A stretch of 64,000 bases of DNA from DATHBD01 sp035296325 (GTDB lineage Bacteria; Actinomycetota; Actinomycetes; Mycobacteriales; Micromonosporaceae). The stretch is taken from the NCBI GenBank assembly GCA_035296325.1, contig DATHBD010000032.1, forward strand, positions 1-64,000, in the 5' to 3' direction. The notes beneath the pieces were generated by a model. It worked only from the letters and a program-made list of their open reading frames with translations. It had not been told where the DNA came from and ran no database searches. Made by a program: the position numbers and the translations under genes. Of the stretch, positions 35,636-44,700 are shown piece after piece (within the stretch, counting starts at the first letter, position 1; every line of letters starts with the position of its first letter).

Positions 35636-36454
35636 GTGCGGCTGAGATTGGATGTGGCGTACGACGGCACCGACTTCTCCGGCTGGGCGGTGCAGCCGGA
35701 ACGGCGGACGGTGGCCGCCGTGGTGCTGGAAGGGCTGTCCAGGCTCTTCGGTGCCGGCGGCGCCACCGGGCTGACCGTTGCCGGTCGAACCGACGCCGGC
35801 GTGCACGCCAGCGGCCAGGTGTGCCACGTCGATGTACCGGGGGAGGCCTGGCCGGCCCTGGAGGGAACGTTGGTGCGGCGGCTCGCCGGCCTCCTCCCTG
35901 GTGACGTCCGGGTGCTGGGGGCGACGCCGGTGCCGGACAGCTTCGACGCCCGGTTCTCGGCCCTCTCCCGGCGGTATGAGTACCGGGTGAGCGATGCGCC
36001 GTACGGGGCGGATCCGCTCCGTCGCCGGGACACCCTCGCCTGGCCGCGCACCCTCGACCCCGACCTGCTCAACGCTGCCGCGGTCGGCCTGGTCGGCGAG
36101 CATGACTTCGCGGCGTACTGCCGGCGCAAGGAGCACGCCACGACGGTCCGCGCGGTGACCCGGCTGGACTGGCGACGGGACCCCGACGGGGTGCTCGTCG
36201 CAACGGTGCAGGCCGACGCGTTCTGCCAGTCGATGGTGCGCAGCCTGATCGGTGCGCTGCTGGCGGCCGGCTCCGGTGGTCGCCCGGTGGACTGGCCGGC
36301 GAGCCTGCTCCGTCTCCATGAGCGTGCCAGCGCGGTTTCGGTGGTGCCGCCGCACGGGCTGACGCTGGTGGCAGTGGAGTATCCGGACGATCCGGACCAG
36401 TACGCCCGCCGCGCCGACCAAACCCGGCGGCTGCGTACCCCGGTCTCCCCCTGA
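35636..36454 (+). CDS. truA: tRNA pseudouridine synthase A
   Basis: Converts U38-U40 of tRNA anticodon arms to pseudouridine. The 272-residue product from GTG 35636 (AGGTAGGG upstream) begins MRLRLDVAYDGTDFSGWAVQ. It has the catalytic loop GRTDAGVHA with the nucleophilic Asp. RRYEYRVSDA and FCQSMVRSLIGALL follow. It normally follows rplQ in actinobacteria. A bidirectional hairpin separates it from the convergent gene. Confidence 0.95.
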   Translation: MRLRLDVAYDGTDFSGWAVQPERRTVAAVVLEGLSRLFGAGGATGLTVAGRTDAGVHASGQVCHVDVPGEAWPALEGTLVRRLAGLLPGDVRVLGATPVPDSFDARFSALSRRYEYRVSDAPYGADPLRRRDTLAWPRTLDPDLLNAAAVGLVGEHDFAAYCRRKEHATTVRAVTRLDWRRDPDGVLVATVQADAFCQSMVRSLIGALLAAGSGGRPVDWPASLLRLHERASAVSVVPPHGLTLVAVEYPDDPDQYARRADQTRRLRTPVSP

Positions 36455-36460
36455 CCGGCT

Positions 36461-36481
36461 GCCTGCCCTTATCGGGCGGGC
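36461..36481. terminator. Convergent hairpin after truA
   Basis: GCCTGCCC (36461-36468) and GGGCGGGC (36474-36481) form an 8-bp stem with one G-U and a 5-nt TTATC loop. It lies between truA and the stop of the opposing gene at 36500 and probably serves both. Confidence 0.55.
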
Positions 36482-36499
36482 TTCCTCATCGGCCGGCGC

Positions 36500-39085
36500 T
36501 CAGCCCGGTGGAGGGCTGGGGTCGGGCTCAACCTGACCGCCTGGCGGCACGTTGTCCGGCGGCACGGTGTCCGTCGCCGACGCAGCGGCGCGGGCGCCGA
36601 TCACCTGGTCTCCCAGGTACGTCTCGATCAGATCGGCGATGATCTGCTTGGGGAGCGGGTCGTCAGCGGTGAACGCCTCGCCGTTGGCGCGGGCGATGAC
36701 GCAGTACGCCAGGAAGTGTCCGCGCACATTCCATCCCAGCTGCGTCGGCGCCCGCACGATCGCTTCCGTGCCGGCGCCGGCCGGCATCACGGTGAACCGA
36801 CCCTTCTGCGCGTCGACGGCGGGCTTGATCCCCTCATGGGCCTGGTCCGCGCTGATCTGGTCAGCCAGGTTGAACAGGCCGGTCGTGATGAGGTACTGAC
36901 CGGTCGGATGCTTCAGCGTGGCGCGCACCACCTGGGAGCACCCGGAGTCGGTGAGCAGCGTGCCGAGTTCGTCGGCGGCCGCCGTGCGGCAGTCGTCCGA
37001 CGTCTGCTTCTTCAACACGGCGTACGGGGCGTCGTTACCGGCCAGCGTGATCGCCTCGGCGGGGAACACCTCCGCTTCGGTCAGCGGATCTGGATCGACG
37101 TCGCGGCTGCTCAGATCGCGTCCGGGGACCTCGGTCGAGGCACCGACATCCGGCGTGGGAGCCGCCTCGCCCCGGTTCCGGGTGAAGTACCAGACACTCA
37201 CCGCGGTGATCAACACCACCAGGACCACGCCGATGGCCACGTAGGTCGCCATCCGTCCTTGGGACGATCCGGTGCCGCTGTCCCTTGGCTGCGCGGCCCG
37301 CGTCTGGCCGCGACGCGGTGCAGGCTGCGACGTTGGAGCGTAGGGGTTCGGCCCGGCTGGTGACCGGGGTGCGCCCGACGGACCGAACGCCGGCTGACCC
37401 TCCGGGTCCATGGCCGGCGCGCGGGGAGCGGTCCGTGTGCCGCCGCGTTGTGCGGCCTCGTAATCCTCACTCCGGGCGGCGTCGTCCTCGCGCCCGTGGC
37501 TCCGTGGCCGGGTGGTGGTGTAGTCGTTGTCGCGATACGTGCTGCGCTGCTGTGGGCTCTCCGGGTAGGCGGCGCTGCGGTATCCGGTGTCTTCGGCGGG
37601 GCCGCGCTCGGCCGGCCCGGGACGGTGGGTGGCGCCGGACTCGTCGAAGTAGCCGCTCGTCTCGGGGGCTGCGTAGCCCGGCGCGGCCGGTGTCGCGCGG
37701 CCCGTGGCGGGTGGTGTGGCGTAGCCGGTGGCGGGCAGTGCGGCGTAGCCCGTCGCTGGTGGTGTGGCGTAGCCGGTGGCTGGTGGTGTGGCGCGGCCCG
37801 TCGCTGGTGGTGTGGCGCGGCCGGTGGCTGGTGGTGTGGCGTAGCCGGTGGCTGGTGGTGTGGCGTAGCCCGTTGCTGGTGCGGCGTATGCGTCACCGGG
37901 TGGTGTGGCGTAGCCGCTGGCGGGCGGCGTGGCGTACCCGGCCGCGCGCCCGCTCGTGGACGGCCCGCTGTCAGGCGGTGCGCCGTAGCCGTTGCCTGTC
38001 GGTGGAGCGGTGTAGCCGTTGCCTGGTGGCGTGGTGTAGCCGTTGCTTGGTGGCGTGGTGTAGCCGTTGGTCGGCGGCGTCGGGTACCCGGCTCCCGCGG
38101 GTGTGGCGTAGCTGTTCCCGGGCGCTGCGGCGTAGCCGTTGCTCGTCGATGTCGAGTACCCCGTTGCCGGCGGTGCGGCGTAGCCGTTGGTCGGCGCCGT
38201 GGGGTATCCGGCTGCCGCCGGTGCGCTGTAGCTGTTGGTGGTGGGCGTTGTCGTGTACCCGTTGGCGTGCGGCGCGGAGTATCCGGCGTCCGGCGGAGCA
38301 ACGTATCCGTCCGCTGGTGACGCCGTGAACCGTCCGGCCACCGGCCCACTGGGATAGCCGCTGGCGGATCGGCCCGACCAGTCGTCCGAGCCCGCCGGGG
38401 GTGCTGACCGGGGTCGGGTCGCCCGGCCGTACTCAGGTGCTGGCGAGGCGGTGTACTGCTCACTGGTGGGCGGACGGTACTGGCCGGCGCGCGGCAACCC
38501 GTACTGCTCGGCCGGGGGCGGGCTGTACCGCTCGGCCGGGGGTGCGCTGTACCGCTCGGCCGGTGGGGCGCTGTACCGCTCCGGCGGGGGCGGGCTGGCT
38601 CCCATCGAGGGAAAGATCGGCGTCAGGGACGGCGGCTCGGACGGCGGACTGGACGCGAGCAGTTCGGAGATCGGCGTGATGATCGGCCTGCCCGGCGCGG
38701 CCGTGTCGGTGGGGAACGCCGCCGCCTGGGGCTTGCGCATCGATCGGGCGCCGGGCACCGGGGTGGCATGCCGCCCGGTCGGCGACCCGGCGGTGGGCCA
38801 GCCGCCGGGGCTTGACGGTTCCTCACGCGATGGTCGCTCAGTGCCTGACGAACGGTCACGCTGCGTGGGGTACGCGGAGGGCACCTCCAACGTCGCCGGA
38901 CGGACATCGTCCCAGTGCGGCGTGGCGGCTGGTTGGCTCTCGCCGTGCCCGGAAGCGTATCCTGGCAACCATTCCTCCGATTGGCGGCCGCGTGGATCAA
39001 CCGGTTCGGCGTCGCGGAAAGAGTCGTATCTGCGGCCAGGCCGCGACTGATCTCCATCCACCATGTGCAACAGGATATCGGACAT
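36500..39085 (-). CDS. Repeat-rich single-pass membrane protein, unknown function
   Basis: Taking ATG 39085, the product is 861 residues. ATG 39064 and ATG 39100 are alternatives and none has a clear ribosome site. Residues 1-610 are low-complexity Pro/Ala/Ser/Thr/Tyr/Gly sequence, including PAERYSAPPAE repeats and a long run of GYATPPAT-type octamers. One transmembrane helix follows (about 612-634, MATYVAIGVVLVVLITAVSV). A C-terminal domain of about 225 residues lies outside the cell and contains two cysteines near CRTAAADELGTLLTDSGCSQ. The fold is not recognised. The gene runs opposite to its neighbours. Confidence 0.75.
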   Translation of the reverse strand: MSDILLHMVDGDQSRPGRRYDSFRDAEPVDPRGRQSEEWLPGYASGHGESQPAATPHWDDVRPATLEVPSAYPTQRDRSSGTERPSREEPSSPGGWPTAGSPTGRHATPVPGARSMRKPQAAAFPTDTAAPGRPIITPISELLASSPPSEPPSLTPIFPSMGASPPPPERYSAPPAERYSAPPAERYSPPPAEQYGLPRAGQYRPPTSEQYTASPAPEYGRATRPRSAPPAGSDDWSGRSASGYPSGPVAGRFTASPADGYVAPPDAGYSAPHANGYTTTPTTNSYSAPAAAGYPTAPTNGYAAPPATGYSTSTSNGYAAAPGNSYATPAGAGYPTPPTNGYTTPPSNGYTTPPGNGYTAPPTGNGYGAPPDSGPSTSGRAAGYATPPASGYATPPGDAYAAPATGYATPPATGYATPPATGRATPPATGRATPPATGYATPPATGYAALPATGYATPPATGRATPAAPGYAAPETSGYFDESGATHRPGPAERGPAEDTGYRSAAYPESPQQRSTYRDNDYTTTRPRSHGREDDAARSEDYEAAQRGGTRTAPRAPAMDPEGQPAFGPSGAPRSPAGPNPYAPTSQPAPRRGQTRAAQPRDSGTGSSQGRMATYVAIGVVLVVLITAVSVWYFTRNRGEAAPTPDVGASTEVPGRDLSSRDVDPDPLTEAEVFPAEAITLAGNDAPYAVLKKQTSDDCRTAAADELGTLLTDSGCSQVVRATLKHPTGQYLITTGLFNLADQISADQAHEGIKPAVDAQKGRFTVMPAGAGTEAIVRAPTQLGWNVRGHFLAYCVIARANGEAFTADDPLPKQIIADLIETYLGDQVIGARAAASATDTVPPDNVPPGGQVEPDPSPPPG
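37690..38290 (-). repeat. Coding tandem repeats (about 24-bp units)
   Basis: Degenerate 24-bp and related units encode ATGYATPP-like octapeptides many times in a row; on the plus strand they read as gtggcgtagccggtggctgg. The first part (37,690-37,900) is the most regular, and later units vary. Such arrays change length easily by slippage. Confidence 0.8.
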
Positions 39086-39203
39086 CCGGAATCGTGCCAT
39101 GGGCCGAGACGGCCGTCCGTCGCACCTGTGGTGCGAGGCATTCACCGATACGCCGCACCGTGTTCGAGCGGTCGCGCACCGCACAACGGAGGGACCCGCA
39201 GTC

Positions 39204-39845
39204 GTGACCAGCGATCACTACTTCACTGCGCAGCCGGCGGCCACGGCGGCGCCGCGGGTGGTGAGTTTCGAGATCGGGGGGCAGCCGTTCCGGCTGCAGG
39301 CGGCGGGTGGTGTCTTCTCGGCGTCCAGGTTGGACCCCGGCACAGCCGTCCTGCTCCGTAAGGCGCCGCTGCCGTCCACCGACGCCGCGGGTCCGCTGCT
39401 CGACCTCGGCTGCGGGTACGGCCCGGTCGCCATCGTGCTCGCCCATGCGGCGCCGGCGGCGACCGTCTACGCCGTCGACGTCAACCGGCGCGCGCTCGAC
39501 CTGGTCGAGGCGAACGCCGCGTCGCTGGGCGTAGCAGATCGCATCGTGGCGCTCACGCCGGGCGACGTACCGCCCGATGTGACGTTCCGGGAGATCTGGT
39601 CAAATCCCCCCATCCGCATCGGCAAAGCGGAGCTGCACGCCATGCTCCTGACGTGGCTGCCGCGGCTGGCGCCGGGTGGCGTCGCCTGGCTCGTGGTCGC
39701 GCGCCACCTCGGCGCGGACTCGCTGCAGGGGTGGCTCATCGAGCAGGGCATGGCGGTACGGCGCCACGCGAGCCAGAAGGGGTACCGCATCCTCCGCGTG
39801 GAAAACCCCGCGACAGCCGACGCTGCCGCCGAGGAGAATGGCTGA
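39204..39845 (+). CDS. RsmC-like small-domain rRNA methyltransferase
   Basis: GTG 39204, with GGAGGG (39188-39193) upstream, gives 213 residues. The S-adenosylmethionine motif LLDLGCGYGPVAIVLAHA (about residues 63-80) and the target-base motif NPPIRIGK place it with MTS-domain methyltransferases. The best-known members modify 16S rRNA G1207 (RsmC). Only the single catalytic domain is present, as is usual in actinobacteria. It is 3 bp upstream of an ABC-F gene, and both are probably ribosome-related. The exact substrate is inferred. Confidence 0.8.
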   Translation: MTSDHYFTAQPAATAAPRVVSFEIGGQPFRLQAAGGVFSASRLDPGTAVLLRKAPLPSTDAAGPLLDLGCGYGPVAIVLAHAAPAATVYAVDVNRRALDLVEANAASLGVADRIVALTPGDVPPDVTFREIWSNPPIRIGKAELHAMLLTWLPRLAPGGVAWLVVARHLGADSLQGWLIEQGMAVRRHASQKGYRILRVENPATADAAAEENG

Positions 39846-39848
39846 CTC

Positions 39849-41525
39849 GTGGGGTACATCGACGTCGCAGGAGTCGGGCACACGCTGCCGGACGGCCGCG
39901 AGCTCTTCGCCGACGTGTCGTTCCGCGTCGGTGAGGGCGCGAAGGTCGCCCTGGTCGGGCCGAACGGTGCTGGGAAGACCACGCTGCTCCGGATGATCGC
40001 CGGCGATCTTCCGGTACGCGCCGGTGTGGTCGCGCGATCCGGCGGACTCGGCGTGATGCGCCAGTTCATCGGCATGATCGCCGGGCCGGACACGCTCTTC
40101 GACCTGGCGCTCTCGCTGTCCTCTCGGGAACTGCGGGTTGCCGGCGACCGGTTGGCCACCGCCGAGGTGGAGATGCAGGCGGCGGAGGCGCGCGGCAAGT
40201 TCAGCACCGCGGCGGGGGCGGCGCAGCTCCGGTACGCCGAAGCGATGAGCCGGTGGGGCGAGGCCGGCGGGTACGACGCCGAGCTGCTCTTCGACATCGT
40301 CAGCGTCGCGGTCATCGGGCAGTCGTGGGACGCTGCGCGGGAGCGACCGGTCGGCACGCTCTCCGGCGGCCAGCAGAAGCGCTTCGCCCTGGAACTCCTG
40401 CTGCGCGGCGCCGATGAGGTGCTGCTGCTGGACGAGCCGGACAACTTCCTCGACGTGCCGGGCAAGCGGTGGCTGGAGGATCGCCTGCTGGAGTCGCCCA
40501 AGAGCGTCCTCTACGTGTCGCACGACCGGGAGCTTCTCGCCCGGACGGCCGACCGGGTGGTCGCGGTCGAGGGCGGTTCGGCGTGGACGCACCCGGCCGG
40601 GTTCAGCTCCTGGCACGAGGCGCGGGTGGCCCGGCACGAGCGACTGGACTCCCAGCGCCGACGCTGGGACGAGGAGCACGAGAAGCTGCGCACGCTCATG
40701 CTGATGTACAAGCAGAAGGCGGCGTACAACGACTCGATGGCATCGCGCTACCAGGCGGCCACCACCCGGCTGCGCCGCTTCGAGGAGGCCGGGCCGCCGC
40801 CGCTGCCGCCGAAGGACTCCGACATCCGTATGAAGCTCGCCGGTGGCCGCACGGGCAAGCGGGCGGTGGTCTGCGAAGGGCTGGAGCTGGACGGGCTGAC
40901 CTACCCGTTCGACCTGGAGATCTGGTACGGCGACCGGGTGGCGGTGCTCGGCGCGAACGGCACCGGCAAGTCCCACTTCCTGCGCCTGCTGGCGCGTGGC
41001 GGCTCCGACCCCGACCCGACGTCGTCCCCTGTGGATGGGCGGAAGCTGGCACCCGTGGCGCACAACGGCGTAGCCCGTCTCGGGGCGAGGGTCCGGCCGG
41101 GGCACTTCTCGCAGACGCACGACCGGCCGGATCTCGTCGACCGTACGTTGCTGGAGGTGCTGTGGCGCGGCGACGACCACCGCCCGGGTATGCCTCGACC
41201 GGACGCGGCGAAGATGCTGTCCCGCTACGACCTCGCCGGTGCGGGCGAGCAGCGGTTCGGCACGCTCTCCGGCGGGCAGCAGGCGCGCTTCCTGGTGCTG
41301 CTGCTGGAGTTGTCCGGCGCGACGCTGCTGCTGCTCGACGAGCCCACCGACAACCTCGACCTGGCCAGCGCCGAAGCGTTGGAGGAAGGGCTGAAGGCCT
41401 TCGCCGGTACGGTGATCGCGGTGACCCACGATCGCTGGTTCACCCGGTCCTTCGACCGGTTCGTGCTGTTCCGTGGCGACGGCGACGTGGTGGAGACCAC
41501 CGAACCCGTGTGGGACGTCGGCTGA
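39849..41525 (+). CDS. ABC-F family ATPase
   Basis: A 558-residue protein with two ATP-binding cassettes and no membrane helices, which defines ABC-F proteins acting on the ribosome. Walker A motifs are GPNGAGKTT (about residue 37) and GANGTGKSH (about 369). Signatures are LSGGQQKRF (about 168) and LSGGQQARF (about 473). Walker B regions are VLLLDEPDN and LLLDEPTDN. The charged linker between the cassettes (about 240-320) is where family members reach the tRNA site. It could be a housekeeping factor or an antibiotic-protection type, which sequence alone does not settle. It is coupled to the methyltransferase gene upstream. Confidence 0.88.
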   Translation: MGYIDVAGVGHTLPDGRELFADVSFRVGEGAKVALVGPNGAGKTTLLRMIAGDLPVRAGVVARSGGLGVMRQFIGMIAGPDTLFDLALSLSSRELRVAGDRLATAEVEMQAAEARGKFSTAAGAAQLRYAEAMSRWGEAGGYDAELLFDIVSVAVIGQSWDAARERPVGTLSGGQQKRFALELLLRGADEVLLLDEPDNFLDVPGKRWLEDRLLESPKSVLYVSHDRELLARTADRVVAVEGGSAWTHPAGFSSWHEARVARHERLDSQRRRWDEEHEKLRTLMLMYKQKAAYNDSMASRYQAATTRLRRFEEAGPPPLPPKDSDIRMKLAGGRTGKRAVVCEGLELDGLTYPFDLEIWYGDRVAVLGANGTGKSHFLRLLARGGSDPDPTSSPVDGRKLAPVAHNGVARLGARVRPGHFSQTHDRPDLVDRTLLEVLWRGDDHRPGMPRPDAAKMLSRYDLAGAGEQRFGTLSGGQQARFLVLLLELSGATLLLLDEPTDNLDLASAEALEEGLKAFAGTVIAVTHDRWFTRSFDRFVLFRGDGDVVETTEPVWDVG

Positions 41526-41753
41526 GTCCGACGAGGACCTGAACCGACGGGGCGTCCGACCGCTTGATCATGACAAGTGTCAATATTTGGACCGTTCCTT
41601 GACCGGCGTGTTTTCCCTCTGCGAGGGTCAGCCGCACAAAGCTGCATCGTCGCAGCGCAACGGGCAAGGTCTTAGCTTTCGCGCACCGAGTGTGCCGGTT
41701 TTGTCATGTCGTCATGTCTCACGATGTCGCGACAACGCACTGGGGAGACAGTC
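41526..41753 (+). other. Upstream region of the RHS toxin gene
   Basis: This 228-bp region has an inverted repeat TGACA ag TGTCA (41571-41582) and a palindrome TGTCGCGACA (41725-41734). The latter lies 7 bases before the Shine-Dalgarno GGGGAGA (41742-41748). No convincing -35/-10 pair was found. The palindromes could be operators. Confidence 0.4.
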
Positions 41754-44700
41754 ATGAACCGCAACATCGGTGGGTCCTTGCTGCGTTCGGATCGCCCGGT
41801 TGGTCGCCCGCGGTTCCGCCGGTGGGTGGTGTTCGGACTGGTCGGTGCGTTGCTGGCCACGTCTGCCAGTGACGGCGCGCGGGCGATGCCGGCCGGTGCG
41901 GTGGCTGCGGAGAAGGCGAGTAAGGCGAAGCACAAGGCCAGGCCGGCCCCGGTGCAGCGGTGGGGTTCAGCGGCGGGGAAGAGCCACCTGGTCGGGGAGT
42001 CGGGCAACCGTACGGTCCCGCCGTCGTTGCGTTCGCAGTACCCGCTCCATACGTTCGACACCGCGCCCACCAAGGGGCGGAACACCGCCTCGGTGGCGAA
42101 GGCGCCGGCAAACGTGGCGAAGGGGTTCGACCGGGCGACATCGCGCGAGATTCCCGGGGCGCGAAGTGCGCATCAGCGGGTGTACGACAATGCGGATGGG
42201 TCGCAGACCACGGAGTTTTCCACGGCACCGGTTAATGTGAAGCAGTCTGACGGCAGTTGGAAGCCCGTCGAGCGGGTGCTGTCGGCGGTGCCTGGCGGGT
42301 GGCGCAGCGGGGATGGCGCGGGGGAGGTCCGGCTCGCCGGACGTGCCGATGCCAGTGAGCTCGCCCAGGTGAGGGTCGACGCCGAGCACACTGTCGGGTT
42401 CGCCATGGCGGGGGTCGCTCCGGTGACCGGCGTCGTGGAAAGCGACGGCAACACGGTGACGTATCCGCAGGTGATGCCCCAGGTCGACCTGCGGTTGCAC
42501 GCCGCGTTCGGCCGGGTCAAGGAGACCCTGGTGCTGCACTCCGCGGACGCACCGCATTCGTACGTGTTCCCGTTGCGGCTGGGCGGCCTGTCGGCCCGGG
42601 TTGACGGAACCCAGGTCGTGCTCACCGACCGGTCCGGCAAGCAGCGGGCGGTGATTCCAGCGGGCTCGATGGTGGATTCGGGCGTTGGTGCCAGCGGGCC
42701 GGCGACGACGGCTGGGGTGACGTACGAGCTGGTGCCCGACGGTGGTGGCCAGGCATTGCGGGTGTCGTTGGATTCGGCGTGGCTGCGTGACCCGGCCCGG
42801 ACGTACCCGGTGCAGATGGACCCGACGGTCGGTCCGCCGGTCGAGCGCGGCGCTGCTGACAGTGCGATGGTTGTGCGGGGCGCCACCAAGGCGGACAACC
42901 CATCGGACCTGTGGGTTGGCCGGACGAAGAACGGTGACGCCGCCTCCTACATCAGGTTCGGCGGCCTGGTTGACCGGCTGCACAACCACACGATTTTCGG
43001 CGCCCAGCTTCAGGTGGTGAACTACAACGCCGCGTCGTGCCAGGCGCGGCAGGTCAGCGTGCATCCGGTGACGGGAGCATGGGAGTCGAGTTCGGGATAC
43101 CCGGGTCCAGCGGTAGGACCGGCGTTGGCGCAGCGCTCATTCGCGCATGGGTACATCCCGGTCGGGCAGTCGCGGTCGGCGTGTCCGGCCGCCGGCGAGC
43201 TGTTCGATCTGGGCGATGCGGGCACGGCGTTGGTCCAGCGTTGGGTCAACGGCGAGCAGGGGAATCACGGTCTGTCCCTGCGGGCTGGCAAGGGTGACGA
43301 ATCGGCGTGGAAGACGTTCGCCGGGATGGACACGGCGAACGCGCCGACGCTGTACGTGACGCACAGCGAGTACAACGCGTCATACGAGATCCCGAAGCCG
43401 GTGCCGGATCCCGCCGTGCTGCAGAACCAGGCCGGCAAGGTCAACGTGACGGTGACGAACCTGAGCGCGCAGCCGTGGGCACCTGGTGACTACCACCTGG
43501 CCTACCGTGCCTACACCGCGGACAAGGGTGAGCCGTTCGGCCAGCAGTGGGCCGCGGGATTGCCGGGCGCTGTGCAGCGTGGCGGCAAGGTGACCCTGGA
43601 AGCGACGATCAAGCCGCTGCCACCGGGACGGTACTTCCTCGACTTCACGATGGTACGCACCGGCGGGGCCGTGTTCACCGACCGTCAGGTGCCGCCGGGC
43701 CGGATCGTGCTGGAAATCATCGACATCGCGCCGGTCGTCCAGGAGGTTTTCCCGCCCAACGGCCATCAGGCTCCTACATTGACGCCGCAGTTATGGGCTC
43801 GGGCGTCGGACATCGATGCACCGCCGAACGTGCATATGCAGTACAGGTACGAGATCTGTGATCAGGACGCGGCCGGCAAGCCGGTGGGGTGCACGACCTC
43901 GGGGGACCTGGGCAATCCGGCATGGAGCGTGCCGACCGGGCGGTTGAAGTGGTCGAAGTCGTACCTGTGGCGGGGGTTCGTGAAGGACGCCGGCAACGAG
44001 GCCGAAACCCCGTACTCCACGTTGATCGCGGCGGTGCCGCAGCCGGAGATTACCTCGCGGATCGCGGCGGCGCCGTACGGTACGCAGGACAAGGAGTTCG
44101 ACGCGCAGATCGGCAACTTCACCACAGCGGCGGTGGACGCGGCGCCAACGGTGAATGCCAGTCCCGATCTTTCGGTGGTCCGTACCTACAACAGCCTCGA
44201 TCCCCGTCGGGATGGGGCTTTCGGAGCCGGTTGGACGACCCGGTACGACATGCGGCTGGTGGAGGACCGGGACGGGTCGGGCAACGTGGTGGTGACGTAC
44301 GGCGACGGGCAGCAGGTCAGGTTCGGGTACAACCCCGCTGACAAGACCTATACCGCGCCGTTGGGCCGCACAGCGTCGTTGACCATCGACGGATTGACCT
44401 GGAAGTTGCGGGACAAGTCCTCGACGGTGTACCAGTTCTCCGCCGGCGGCCTATTGATGAGCACGACGGCCGTCGGCGGTCACACGGTGAAGTACAGCCG
44501 CAACCCGGCCGACGAGACGCTGATGAAGGCGCAAGTGGCCAACAGCCAGACCAACCAGGCCGGCCGGTCGTTGACATTCACCTGGACGAACAAGCGGATC
44601 ACGAAGGTGTCCACCGACCCGGTCGACGGTGCGCCGCTGAGCTGGACGTACTCGTACACCGGCGACCGGTTGACAAAGGTGTGCGCGCCCGACACGACGA

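Noticed and set aside
37690..38290. CRISPR-like array
   Set aside because: Repeats have no unique spacers, are in frame with a 24-bp period and encode octapeptides.
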